Shown: in pieces, positions 28,186 through 37,135 of the stretch
How the letters are laid out: every line of letters starts with the position of its first letter
Numbering within the stretch: the first letter of the stretch is position 1
Notes under the pieces: model-generated
Databases searched by the model: none
What the model was told of the DNA's origin: nothing
What the model saw: the letters and a program-made list of their open reading frames with translations, nothing else
Origin: Paramesorhizobium salinisoli
Lineage (GTDB): Bacteria > Pseudomonadota > Alphaproteobacteria > Rhizobiales > Rhizobiaceae
Assembly (NCBI RefSeq): GCF_003335045.1
Contig: NZ_QOZG01000004.1
Location: 248,001 to 312,000 of the forward strand
Direction of reading: 5' to 3'
DNA: 64,000 nt
Made by a program: the position numbers and the translations under genes

Positions 28186-28875
28186 TCATGCAGGGCATTT
28201 TCCGCCGGTATCGAGCCAAGCCTTGATGATTGCCCCGAACTCCGCCTGCGTGCCCGGCGCGGGTTTGCGACCTCCGCCAGGGCGCCAGGCCCAACCAACA
28301 AGCGCGTCCTCGCTCATGTGCTGAAGCAGTTCCTCGCGGCTCATATGAGAGCGTGCCGGGTCCAGAAGCTGCCGACAGATCTCGCCAAGAGTCTTGCCCT
28401 GCCAGGCCATTTCGATCGGTGCGAGCATCCACATTGGGTTGCCGGGCACGCCGGATGACTCGAAATTCGTGGTTCCATGGCATGTCGAGCAGCGGAGCGT
28501 CGGCTCTCCGGCGCCATCCAGACCGCGTGATACCCACGGCCTGTGCGGACGCATCGCGTCTGTCTGGGTAGGACGATCCGTTCGCGGATGACAATTCATG
28601 CAGCGTGGGTGCTGGATCACGCGACCCGCTTCCTCGAATAACGCGACCGAACGCTGGTCCAGATCGGCGATTGCAGCGAACTCCGCCACTGTGCGCAGAC
28701 GCTCGATATCCGGAAGCGGCTGACTGATCTGAATAGCCTGGGTCTGCGGCACGGGCCGAGGGTAGAGCGTATAGACGAGCGTTGCCGCGATCATCGCTGC
28801 GAATGTGGCGAACAGCCACCGGCCGATGCGAAGGCGCCCACGCCGCGGCTCGGAACGGGATCGTCGCCACCTCAT
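28186..28875 (-). CDS. Membrane-anchored dihaem cytochrome c-like subunit, operon 1
   Basis: A 229-residue protein with an N-terminal membrane anchor (IGRWLFATFAAMIAATLVYTLY, about residues 16-37) and two haem motifs, CMNCH and CSTCH, near residues 92 and 129. It probably takes electrons from the molybdenum hydroxylase to the respiratory chain. The start ATG overlaps the stop of the 2Fe-2S gene (ATGA). This cytochrome lies between the iron-sulphur and large-subunit genes, an order that differs from operon 2. Confidence 0.88.
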   Translation of the reverse strand: MRWRRSRSEPRRGRLRIGRWLFATFAAMIAATLVYTLYPRPVPQTQAIQISQPLPDIERLRTVAEFAAIADLDQRSVALFEEAGRVIQHPRCMNCHPRTDRPTQTDAMRPHRPWVSRGLDGAGEPTLRCSTCHGTTNFESSGVPGNPMWMLAPIEMAWQGKTLGEICRQLLDPARSHMSREELLQHMSEDALVGWAWRPGGGRKPAPGTQAEFGAIIKAWLDTGGKCPA

Positions 28876-29339
28876 CGGGCCGCGCCGAGTTGCGCTGCAG
28901 CGTCATGGATCGCGGCACGAATCCGGTTGTACGTGGCGCAGCGACAGATGTTGCCGCTCATGGCCACATCGATGTCACGGTCTGTAGGTGTCTTGAGGGT
29001 GCGGAGCAACGCAACGGCACTCATGATCTGCCCGGATTGGCAGAATCCGCATTGCGGAACATCGCGCGCAACCCATGCGTCCCGGATCGCCTGCGCCTCG
29101 ACTCCTTCGACGGACTCGATTGTCGTGATTCGAGCCGAGGAAGCCACTTCCAGCGGGAGCGTACAGGAGCGCATCGGTGTGCCATCGACATGCACGGTGC
29201 AGGCGCCACATTGCGCGACCCCGCAGCCATATTTGGTGCCTGTGAGCTTCAGCGTGTCGCGAAGCACCCAAAGAAGAGGAGTCTGCCCGTCATCTTCGAC
29301 GTGGTGAATCTGGCCATTGACGGAGATCGCATAGGACAT
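28872..29339 (-). CDS. 2Fe-2S subunit of a xanthine dehydrogenase-family enzyme (IorA-like), operon 1
   Basis: A 155-residue protein with the plant-type ferredoxin cluster motif ([17 protein letters not shown] ... SCTLP) in the first half and the second cluster (QCGFCQSGQIM ... GNICRCATYNRI) in the second half. It passes electrons from the Mo site to the cytochrome. ATG 29339 is preferred over a TTG two codons earlier. It heads the operon 1 gene set. Confidence 0.94.
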   Translation of the reverse strand: MSYAISVNGQIHHVEDDGQTPLLWVLRDTLKLTGTKYGCGVAQCGACTVHVDGTPMRSCTLPLEVASSARITTIESVEGVEAQAIRDAWVARDVPQCGFCQSGQIMSAVALLRTLKTPTDRDIDVAMSGNICRCATYNRIRAAIHDAAAQLGAAR

Positions 29340-29481
29340 GAACAACTCTCAGGATTTCAGCTATGTCGCCTGAGAGGCTATTCTTTTCTCGCTCAGACGG
29401 ACACGCGCGATCCTTCAGAAAAATTGCCCATTCCTACAAATTCTTGAATGGCCGCCCGCCGGCAGTGATTGAACGGGAGAG

Positions 29482-29511
29482 CCCATAGCCGCGATGCCGC
29501 GCGGCTATGGG
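29482..29511 (-). terminator. Hairpin downstream of Mo-hydroxylase operon 2
   Basis: CCCATAGCCGCG, a 6-base loop and CGCGGCTATGGG form a perfect 12-bp stem, 50 bases past the stop of the large subunit gene at 29561. No T-run follows, so it may be a terminator that relies on structure alone or an mRNA-stabilising hairpin. Confidence 0.6.
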
Positions 29512-29560
29512 AAGTCGTTCGCCGAGCCAGTTGTGGGGGGCTGCGTTGCCCAAAGAAGAT

Positions 29561-31780
29561 TCAGGTATCCAGAGCTGCCTTCACTCGTTCTGGCGTGAAC
29601 GGGTAGTGGCGAAGCCGCACACCTCCGGTGAGCCGCGCGACAGCGTTGGCGATTGCCGGGCCGGTGGGGGGAAGACCTGCCTGACCAATGCCGCCAAAAG
29701 GACTCCCGGGCGTCGGCACCACAGCTACTTCTATCTCAGGCGCCTCGGACATTCGGATCACCCGGTACGTATCGAAATTCGACTCCTGCACCTCGCCGTC
29801 GACGACGTTGATTTGCTCGAACAGCGCATGGCCGGTACCGTTGGTGATGCCGGTCATCATCATGGCCTCGATATGGAGAGGCTGGATCGCCACACCGGGA
29901 TCGATCGCGCACCAGACCTTGTGCACCCGGATGGCGCCGGTGTCCCGGTTGAGCGAGACCTCGGCGACCTGGGCACAATGCGAGCCGAAGGCATCGGAGT
30001 AAGCGACGCCGAGCCCCCGGCCGTCTCGCGCCCGGTCCCACTCAGCCATCCGGGCCACGGTCTCGATCACCTTGCGCGCGCGCGGCTGGTCCTTGAGAAG
30101 CTCCAGCCGCAACGCGACCGGATCGATGCCTCTGGCGGCGGCGATCTCGTCGACAACGCATTCGATTGCGAACCTCGTATAGCCGACCCCCACGGCGAAC
30201 CAGAAACCGATGGCGAGACCGTTGTCCTGGCGTAGATATTCTATCTGATGGGCGGGAACAGTATAATTGAACTTCGCACCCTCGGTCACGACGTCGTCGT
30301 GGCCGCCTGCTTCTTCGAACACCGGTGGCAAGGTTCGTGCAAAGATCGAATCCGCCACAATGCGGTGACGCCAGCCGACGATGTTCCCCTCGGCATCGAG
30401 CCCGACCTTGACGTGCTGCGCCTCGAGCGGCCGGAACTTGTCGTGCCGGACGTCGTCCTCGCGGCTCCAGATGACCTTAACCGGTCGGCCCTCCACGGCT
30501 TTGGCCAGCGACACTGCATCGATGATGAAGTCCGCCTCCGCCTTGCGTCCGAAGCCGCCGCCGAGCAGGGTTGTGTTCACCTTGACCTTGTCAGGCGTGG
30601 TGCCCACCACCTCTGCTGCGAAGCCCTGTGTGCCCGTCGGACCTTGCGTCGGCGCCCAGATCTCCACCCTGTCGCCGGTCACGAGCGCCGTGGCGTTCAT
30701 CGGCTCCATGGTCGCGTGGGCGACATGGTCACTCATATAATCGGCTTCTATGACCGTCGTGGCGCCAGCGATCGCGGCCTCGGCGTCACCATTGGTATGC
30801 GCGGGAACGCCTTGCTGGCCAAGGTCGCGGCCGACGGCGCGATACTCGTCGAGCAGCCGCTGACTGCTATAGTTGCGAACCCTTGACGTCGTGCTCCAGG
30901 TCACATTGAGCAGATCTTTCGCGCGCCGCGTGGCTTCAACGGTTTCGCCGACAATGCCGACGCCATACGACAGTGGGACGATATGGGTGATGCCGGGCAC
31001 ATCGCGCGCTTCGGCATCGTCGATGGTCTCAGGCCGTTCGTCCTGAACCGGCGCCCGCAGGACCGCCCCGTAGAGCATGTCCGGAAGCTGAACGTCGATA
31101 CCGAAGACCGCGGTTCCATTGACCTTCGAGGGTACGTCGATGCGCTGGATCGTCCTGCTTCCGATATAGCGCCACCTGTGGCTTTGCTTCAGGTCGGCCT
31201 CTGTGGCCTGCGGCAACGGATCCGGAAGCACCGCCCTGGCAGCGATCTCACCGTAGTCCAACGAGCGCCCCGAGGTTGGATGCAGAACCCTGTGGGGCTC
31301 GGTCTCGAGCTCACCCACTGGCACGTTTAGCACCCCAGCTGCGCCCGTCAGCAGGATTAATCGTGTCTGGGCACCGGTCATGCGAAGCAGCGCATTGTAC
31401 CCGCGCGTCGACTCGCTGCCGCCGGTAAGCTGAATCCCGTAGAAACCAGGATTGCCGTAGGTTTCCGCGTCGGACGGCGCCTGGACCACCCGCACACGGC
31501 TCCAATCGGCATCCAGTTCCTCCGCGACGAGCAGAGGCAGCGTTGTCGTGATGCCCTGGCCCATTTCGACGGCCGGCGAAATAATGCTGACCGTGCCATC
31601 CACGCCAATCGTGATCCAGGCGTTGGGACGGAAGTCGCCCTCGGCGGCGGGTGCCATGGCTGCGCCGCTGGCAAGGTCGGGCACGCTCCCGAACGCGACA
31701 GCGATGCCGAGGCCGCCGGTCGTGACGAGAAAACTACGTCGCGACAGCACGCGGCTTTGAGGCTGGAGAATCGGGGTCAT
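29561..31780 (-). CDS. Molybdopterin-binding subunit of a xanthine dehydrogenase-family enzyme (IorB-like), operon 2
   Basis: A 739-residue large subunit with a Tat signal (VLSRRSFLVTTGGLGIAVAF). It has GQGITTTLPLLVAEEL and GGGFGRKAEADF in the cofactor regions. At the position of the catalytic Glu the motif reads GGIGQAGLPP, so residue 700 is Gln where operon 1 and the family have Glu. The enzyme may be inactive, use a different mechanism, or act on unusual substrates. Part of an operon with a 2Fe-2S subunit (31784) and a cytochrome c (32249). Confidence 0.9.
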   Translation of the reverse strand: MTPILQPQSRVLSRRSFLVTTGGLGIAVAFGSVPDLASGAAMAPAAEGDFRPNAWITIGVDGTVSIISPAVEMGQGITTTLPLLVAEELDADWSRVRVVQAPSDAETYGNPGFYGIQLTGGSESTRGYNALLRMTGAQTRLILLTGAAGVLNVPVGELETEPHRVLHPTSGRSLDYGEIAARAVLPDPLPQATEADLKQSHRWRYIGSRTIQRIDVPSKVNGTAVFGIDVQLPDMLYGAVLRAPVQDERPETIDDAEARDVPGITHIVPLSYGVGIVGETVEATRRAKDLLNVTWSTTSRVRNYSSQRLLDEYRAVGRDLGQQGVPAHTNGDAEAAIAGATTVIEADYMSDHVAHATMEPMNATALVTGDRVEIWAPTQGPTGTQGFAAEVVGTTPDKVKVNTTLLGGGFGRKAEADFIIDAVSLAKAVEGRPVKVIWSREDDVRHDKFRPLEAQHVKVGLDAEGNIVGWRHRIVADSIFARTLPPVFEEAGGHDDVVTEGAKFNYTVPAHQIEYLRQDNGLAIGFWFAVGVGYTRFAIECVVDEIAAARGIDPVALRLELLKDQPRARKVIETVARMAEWDRARDGRGLGVAYSDAFGSHCAQVAEVSLNRDTGAIRVHKVWCAIDPGVAIQPLHIEAMMMTGITNGTGHALFEQINVVDGEVQESNFDTYRVIRMSEAPEIEVAVVPTPGSPFGGIGQAGLPPTGPAIANAVARLTGGVRLRHYPFTPERVKAALDT

Positions 31781-31783
31781 GGC

Positions 31784-32236
31784 TCAGCCCTCCCTTGCTG
31801 CGCGCTGGATCGCGCTGATGATGCGGACATAGGTCCCGCAACGGCAGATATTCCCGTCCATGTGGTCGACGATCTGTTCGCGGGTGGGGTTGGGCGTGGC
31901 GGCAAGAAGGGCGGCCGCCTGCATGATCTGGCCGGATTGGCAGTAGCCGCATTGCGGCACCTGCTCGGCGATCCAAGCCCTCTGCAGCGGATGGCTGGAA
32001 TCCGGCGACAGACCTTCGATCGTTGTGACCTTCCGGCCGGCGACATCCTCCAGGAAAGTCTGACAGGAGCGCATCGGCTCGCCGTCGACGTGGACGGTGC
32101 AGGCTCCGCATTGAGCAATTCCACAGCCGAATTTGGTGCCGGTGAGCTTCAGATGTTCCCGGATCACCCAAAGAAGCGGTGTATCCGGTTCGGCGGCGAC
32201 ATTGACCGCTTGTCCGTTGATCGTGAAGGCTGTCAT
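31784..32236 (-). CDS. 2Fe-2S subunit of a xanthine dehydrogenase-family enzyme (IorA-like), operon 2
   Basis: A 150-residue paralogue of the operon 1 iron-sulphur subunit, with both cluster motifs intact ([17 protein letters not shown] and [11 protein letters not shown] ... [12 protein letters not shown]). Its stop is three bases from the start of the large subunit, so the two are co-translated. Confidence 0.94.
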   Translation of the reverse strand: MTAFTINGQAVNVAAEPDTPLLWVIREHLKLTGTKFGCGIAQCGACTVHVDGEPMRSCQTFLEDVAGRKVTTIEGLSPDSSHPLQRAWIAEQVPQCGYCQSGQIMQAAALLAATPNPTREQIVDHMDGNICRCGTYVRIISAIQRAAREG

Positions 32237-32248
32237 GAATGCTTCTCC

Positions 32249-32677
32249 TCAATCTGGTGATTGGCTCTCGAGGTAGTTGATGATTGCAGCCCGCTGTGCG
32301 CCATCGGGGATGCTGACGGTCATCCGTGTCCCGCGGATCATTTGGCGCGGCGCGGTGAGAAAGGTCTCGAGTGACTGGCGATCCCAGGTGATGCCGGAAG
32401 ATTGCATCGCCTGGGAATAGTTCGCGCCTTCGACGCTGCCGGCAGTCCGGCCGATAATGCCAAGGAGTGAGGGGCCCATTTTGGTTTGTCCCGGCTCGAT
32501 GTTGTGGCAGGCGGCGCAACGCTGCCGGAACAAGCGCTCTCCATCTACCTCCTGAGCGGCGGCTGAAGACCCGAAGAACAGTCCGATAGGCAAAATGATT
32601 GTAAGCAGAGCGCCCGCCGGTCCTTTGATGCGACCTGCTGCAGGCGCGGTTATGGAATGGATCGTGGTGCAAATCAT
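32249..32677 (-). CDS. Exported class I cytochrome c, operon 2
   Basis: A 142-residue protein with a signal peptide ending AAAQ (about residue 41) and one haem site CAACH near residue 54. MGPSLLGIIGR follows, and the axial Met is probably the one in IRGTRMTVSIPDG. It is the first gene of operon 2 and the likely electron acceptor of the enzyme. Confidence 0.9.
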   Translation of the reverse strand: MICTTIHSITAPAAGRIKGPAGALLTIILPIGLFFGSSAAAQEVDGERLFRQRCAACHNIEPGQTKMGPSLLGIIGRTAGSVEGANYSQAMQSSGITWDRQSLETFLTAPRQMIRGTRMTVSIPDGAQRAAIINYLESQSPD

Positions 32678-32825
32678 TGTATCGCCTCCTTAGTCAGGCG
32701 ATACGATAGTTATGCCCGTGGAAACGATCTATGCTCGGAAATCCGTGATATCTTTTCGATCGTCCGGCATTGATGTTTGATATCTTCGATGGATGCGCTC
32801 GCTATTATAGCCGTGTTGGCGGAAA

Positions 32826-33260
32826 CTATTCTGCCCGATGCGCTTGATTGATATCCTCCGAAATCTCCTGCCTGAGCTTTGGGCCGCTCGCGAGTCGGCG
32901 ACCCAGAGCCGCGATGAACGCCTCGTACCGCTCGCCGGCCTTAGCACGAGCGGCCTGAGCGGCAGGCTCGGGCAATGCCGGCGTCGTGGCTAGCCAGAAG
33001 CGAACGAAGATGGCCAGCGTCTCCACGGAGATGCCGACATCGCGTTCCATGCGGGTCATGCGCCGATCGAGCTGGTCGAGCCGCTTGGTGATGGCTGCTT
33101 CCTGGCGCTCGACCGCGTCAGGCGACAGGAAGGACGCAATGCCGGCTTCTGCGACCAGCGACAGCGAATGGCCACGCCGGGCCGCATGCGCAGAGAGCGC
33201 CTTCATGACGTCGGGGTCGAGATAGACGGAGAGCCGCTGCTTCTTCGGGGATTTCGTCAT
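32826..33260 (-). CDS. Ribbon-helix-helix (CopG-like) protein next to traG
   Basis: A 144-residue protein whose N-terminus (KKQRLSVYLDPDVMKALSAHAARRGHSLSLVAEAGIASFL) is a ribbon-helix-helix DNA-binding unit; a helical region follows (RLDQLDRRMTRMERDVGISVETLAIFVRFWL). It starts ten bases after traG ends. In related ICEs this gene normally lies between traG and trbB; it may regulate transfer genes or help the relaxase at oriT. The cargo block begins immediately downstream. Confidence 0.87.
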   Translation of the reverse strand: MTKSPKKQRLSVYLDPDVMKALSAHAARRGHSLSLVAEAGIASFLSPDAVERQEAAITKRLDQLDRRMTRMERDVGISVETLAIFVRFWLATTPALPEPAAQAARAKAGERYEAFIAALGRRLASGPKLRQEISEDINQAHRAE

Positions 33261-33270
33261 CGCGGCACTC

Positions 33271-35256
33271 CTAAAGCTCGATGCCGTCGCCCGGGTCGAG
33301 CGAAGCCTGGCGCGCGACCTGCCGCATGTTCTGGTTCATGCGACTGAGGCGCGCGGCGTCGTCATCGGCATCGTCCGCCGGGTCGATCTCGAACTCATTC
33401 TCGATCGGCGCCACCTTAGCGATCGGCTGCACGCGGCTCAGCTCGGGCTGGCGGCGGCGCTCGGAATCCGTTGTGTCCTCCTCGTCCGGATTGGCTTCCC
33501 TCGCAGCTCTCACGATCTCCGGCGACGCCGGTAACGCCAGCTTGCTCCAGTCGTCGGTCGAGACCCCATCCGGCTTGGTGATCGCGGGCGGCTGCAGAAC
33601 TCGTTCCTGAAACCGGCGATCTTCGTAATAGCGCGCCTTCTTGGCACGGATCGGCGGGGTGCCGGCGACCATGACGATTTCGTCGGAGGGCGGAAGCTGC
33701 ATGATCTCGCCGGGCGTGAGTAACTGCCTGGCGGTTTCCGACCGCGACACCATCATGTGCCCGAGCCATGGCGAAAGCCGATGGCCGGCATAGTTCTTCA
33801 TCGCCCGCATCTCGGTTGCGGTGCCGAGCGCGTCCGACACGCGCTTGGCGGTTCGCTCGTCATTGGTCGCGAAGCTGACGCGGACATGGCAGTTATCGAG
33901 GATCGAATTGTTGGGCCCGTAGGCCTTTTCAATCTGGTTGAGCGACTGGGCGATCAGGAAACTCTTCAGGCCGTAGCCCGCCATGAACGCGAGCGCGGAC
34001 TCGAAGAAATCGAGCCGTCCCAGCGCCGGGAACTCGTCCAGCATGAGGAGCAGCCGGTGGCGACCGCCCTTGGCCTGCAGATCCTCGGTAAGACGCCGGC
34101 CGACCTGATTGAGGATCAGGCGGATCAGCGGCTTGGTCCGGTTGATGTCCGAGGGCGGCACCACGAGGTAAAGCGTCGACGGCCGCTTGCCGCCGACGAT
34201 ATCGGCGATCCGCCAGTCGCAGCGCCTTGTCACTTCGGCGACGACGGGATCGCGATAGAGGCCTAGGAACGACATGGCGGTCGAGAGCACGCCGCTGCGC
34301 TCATTGTCCGATTTGTTCAGCAGCTCGCGCGCTGCGCTGGCGATGACGGGGTGGGGACCGGTTTCGCCAAGGTGCGCGGTCTTCATCATGGCGGCCAGCG
34401 TCGATTCGATCGGCCGCTTCGGATCAGAGAGGAAGGCGGCAACGCCGGCGAGCGTCTTGTCGGCTTCCGCATAGAGGACATGGAGGATCGCGCCGACCAG
34501 TAGCGCGTGACTGGTCTTTTCCCAGTGATTGCGCTTCTCGAGCGATCCTTCCGGATCGACCAGGATGTCGGCGATGTTCTGGACGTCGCGGACCTCCCAC
34601 TCGCCACGGCGCACCTCGAGCAGCGGATTGTAACCGGCCGACTTCGGATTGGTCGGATCGAACAGCAGGACGCGGCCATGCCGCGATCGGAAGCCCGCGG
34701 TCAGCGTCCAGTTCTCGCCCTTGATGTCATGCACGATCGCCGAGCCTGGCCAGGTCAGGAGCGAAGGCACGACGAGCCCCACGCCCTTGCCGGAGCGGGT
34801 CGGCGCGAAGCACAGCACATGCTCCGGGCCGTCATGGCGAAGATAGTCGCGGTCGAGCTTGCCGAGGATCACGCCGTCGGGACCGAGCAGGCCGGCGGCC
34901 TTTACTTCCTCATCCCGAGCCCAGCGTGCCGAACCATAGGTCTCGACGTTCTTCGCTTCACGTGCCCGCCAAACGGACATGCCGATCGCCACGGCGATCG
35001 AGATGAAGCCGCCGGACGCCGCGATATAGGCGCCCTCCACGAAGATCGGCGGCGCATAGGCATCGTAAAAGTACCACCACCAGAAGAAGGCCGGCGGATA
35101 ATAGATCGGCCAGCCCGCAAGCTCGAACCAGGGCGGGCCGAGCTGGGGCTGGAAGCCGAGCCGATAGGCCGTCCACTCTGTCGCCGCCCAGGTCGTGAAG
35201 AGCACGATCATGAAGACGGTGAGGATCTGGCCCCAGAGGATTTTGGTCGCCGACAT
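33271..35256 (-). CDS. traG: TraG/VirD4-type coupling protein
   Basis: A 661-residue conjugation coupling ATPase. Two N-terminal transmembrane segments (about residues 10-30 and 75-98), then the ATPase domain with Walker A PTRSGKGVGLVVPSL near residue 152 and Walker B-type LLLMLDEFPALGRLDFFE near residue 410. It brings the relaxase-DNA complex to the Trb channel. It lies 25 bases downstream of the relaxase gene. Confidence 0.96.
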   Translation of the reverse strand: MSATKILWGQILTVFMIVLFTTWAATEWTAYRLGFQPQLGPPWFELAGWPIYYPPAFFWWWYFYDAYAPPIFVEGAYIAASGGFISIAVAIGMSVWRAREAKNVETYGSARWARDEEVKAAGLLGPDGVILGKLDRDYLRHDGPEHVLCFAPTRSGKGVGLVVPSLLTWPGSAIVHDIKGENWTLTAGFRSRHGRVLLFDPTNPKSAGYNPLLEVRRGEWEVRDVQNIADILVDPEGSLEKRNHWEKTSHALLVGAILHVLYAEADKTLAGVAAFLSDPKRPIESTLAAMMKTAHLGETGPHPVIASAARELLNKSDNERSGVLSTAMSFLGLYRDPVVAEVTRRCDWRIADIVGGKRPSTLYLVVPPSDINRTKPLIRLILNQVGRRLTEDLQAKGGRHRLLLMLDEFPALGRLDFFESALAFMAGYGLKSFLIAQSLNQIEKAYGPNNSILDNCHVRVSFATNDERTAKRVSDALGTATEMRAMKNYAGHRLSPWLGHMMVSRSETARQLLTPGEIMQLPPSDEIVMVAGTPPIRAKKARYYEDRRFQERVLQPPAITKPDGVSTDDWSKLALPASPEIVRAAREANPDEEDTTDSERRRQPELSRVQPIAKVAPIENEFEIDPADDADDDAARLSRMNQNMRQVARQASLDPGDGIEL

Positions 35257-35281
35257 GGCGGGGTCCTTTCTTGGTTACGGG

Positions 35282-37021
35282 CTACAGGCCGAGGCCGCGT
35301 TTGCGGCCAAAACTCCAGTCGACCCCGCCATCGCCGCGGGCGACGCCGGAGACTTGCTGGCCAAGGTGCTTTTCGAGAGAGGGCGACCAGGGCACGAGTT
35401 GGAAGCCGAGGCCGTCGTCGATCATCGCGAAGCGGCCCGACGCGAGGGCGATGCGCTGCCGATAGGCGCCAGCGACATATTCCCCGGACCCCGCCTTTGC
35501 GAACGGGCGCCCGGTCTCGGCCGCGAGCTTCGCCCCGAGCGCATCGACCTCGCGCTGACGCAGCGTGTCGATGAGGTTGCGGGAGAAGATGACGCTGCGG
35601 CCGTGGCGTTCGGCCAGGCGCTGCTCGATCAGATGTTCGGCGCGGCGGTCCATCGCGTCCCGCACCTCGACGCCGAAGCCGCCACCGCCAAGCGCCACCG
35701 GCTCGCGGGCGATCGCCTGCCGATCGAGCCAGGTCGCGCCGGTCGCGGTGACCTGGGCAGAGATGTCGAGATCCGAGCGGACGGCAAGCGCAACGCGCCG
35801 CTGCCCTCGCGCATCGTCGAACTTGCGCAATTCGACGATCGAACCCGGCGCGCTGTCGCCGGCGGCCTCGAGGTCGGGCAGCTTGATGTGGTGGGTGCGG
35901 CCGTCGACCCCGTCGACCACGGCATAGGCCGTGCCCTTGAGCTCGTCGTCGAGGCCTCGCGTCACCAGCCGGCCGACAATGGGATCGTTCAGGCTTTCCC
36001 CGGCGAGCACATAGCTCGCCGCGCCGCGCTCGATGCCGCGGTCGGTCAGCGCGCGATGCATCCGCTTGATGATATCGCCGCGCTCGCCAAGTTCGCGCAG
36101 CGTCGCCTCCGCCTTCTCCGAGATCGTCCATTGGCCGGGACCGATTTCGTTGGCGAGGCCGAGCCCTTCGAGCTTGCGCAGCCGCCCGACCTTCAGCGTG
36201 TGGAATTCATCCGGCTGCCGGTCCGAATGCGGCGCGAGATCGACGACGCCGGTCCTGTAGGCGTCGCGCGCGAACTGGCGGTCGAGATTGGTCCAGCGCT
36301 CGGACTCGACCTGGCGCTCAATGGTCCGGCGGATTTCCTGATCGGTGCGCGGTCCCAGCTCCTGGGTGATGAGATCGCGCGCCCGGTCGCGCATGCCCTC
36401 CTTGATGTAGTCGCGCGAGATGACGAGGTTCTCGCCGTCGTCGCGCACGCCGCGCACGATCAGATGGACATGGGGATGCTCGGTATTCCAGTGATCGACG
36501 GCGACCCAGTCGAGGCGGGTAGCCAGATCCTTCTCCATCTGCCCGACCAGCTCGCGGGTGAAGCCCTTGAGGTCGGCCATCTCGACCGCGTCGTCGGGCG
36601 ACACGATGAAACGGAAATGATGGCGGTCATCCTCGCACCGCTCCACGAAAGCTTTCGGATCGGCGTCATCCCCGCCGGGGCCGAACAGCCGGGCCTTCTC
36701 TCCATCCCGGGTCACGCCCTCGCGGCGGAGATAATTGAGGTGGGTGCCGAGGGGCGCGTTTCGTCCGCCCTGGCGCACGACGCGGGCCTTGATGACGGCG
36801 CCACGCGAACGGGCGGTCAGCAGCCGGTTGGCCTGCACCGCCGCGCGCTGGCCGCGGCCGAAGCGTGAGCGGTTGCCAGGACCGATCCTTCCTTGCCGGG
36901 AGACCGCGCCGCCGGCCTTCTGCGCGGCGGCGAGCGCCTGCGCGATGAAGGGTCTGGCCTGCTGCGCGCGTGTCGAACGGATGCGACCTGGACGGATACG
37001 GAAATCGTCCTCGGCGCTCAT
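35282..37021 (-). CDS. VirD2-type relaxase with DUF3363 domain
   Basis: A 579-residue relaxase. The N-terminal nuclease half has the HxHxxV motif in NTEHPHVHLIVRGVRDDGE (metal-binding site) and an upstream region GRNAPLGTHLNYLRREGV likely to hold the catalytic Tyr; the second half is the DUF3363 region found in ICE relaxases. It would nick oriT at 37171-37177 just upstream of its own gene and stay bound to the 5' end. ATG 37021 (MSAEDDFRIRPGRIR) is chosen over one at 37039. Confidence 0.93.
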   Translation of the reverse strand: MSAEDDFRIRPGRIRSTRAQQARPFIAQALAAAQKAGGAVSRQGRIGPGNRSRFGRGQRAAVQANRLLTARSRGAVIKARVVRQGGRNAPLGTHLNYLRREGVTRDGEKARLFGPGGDDADPKAFVERCEDDRHHFRFIVSPDDAVEMADLKGFTRELVGQMEKDLATRLDWVAVDHWNTEHPHVHLIVRGVRDDGENLVISRDYIKEGMRDRARDLITQELGPRTDQEIRRTIERQVESERWTNLDRQFARDAYRTGVVDLAPHSDRQPDEFHTLKVGRLRKLEGLGLANEIGPGQWTISEKAEATLRELGERGDIIKRMHRALTDRGIERGAASYVLAGESLNDPIVGRLVTRGLDDELKGTAYAVVDGVDGRTHHIKLPDLEAAGDSAPGSIVELRKFDDARGQRRVALAVRSDLDISAQVTATGATWLDRQAIAREPVALGGGGFGVEVRDAMDRRAEHLIEQRLAERHGRSVIFSRNLIDTLRQREVDALGAKLAAETGRPFAKAGSGEYVAGAYRQRIALASGRFAMIDDGLGFQLVPWSPSLEKHLGQQVSGVARGDGGVDWSFGRKRGLGL

Positions 37022-37135
37022 GGGCATGGCCCCGCACATCGCGCAAAGCCGAGGAAATCATTGGGAAAGCGCCGCGAGCGCAGGCTGCGCCGATCAGGCG
37101 CACCTCGCGCAAACGCGCCATAAACCCTTGAAAAA

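Noticed and set aside
30248-30886. Open frame of 212 codons on the + strand within Mo-hydroxylase 2
   Set aside because: Shadow of the large subunit gene on the other strand.
35195-36868. Long + strand open frame of 557 codons
   Set aside because: Antisense to the relaxase; its sequence is compositionally biased and without motifs.
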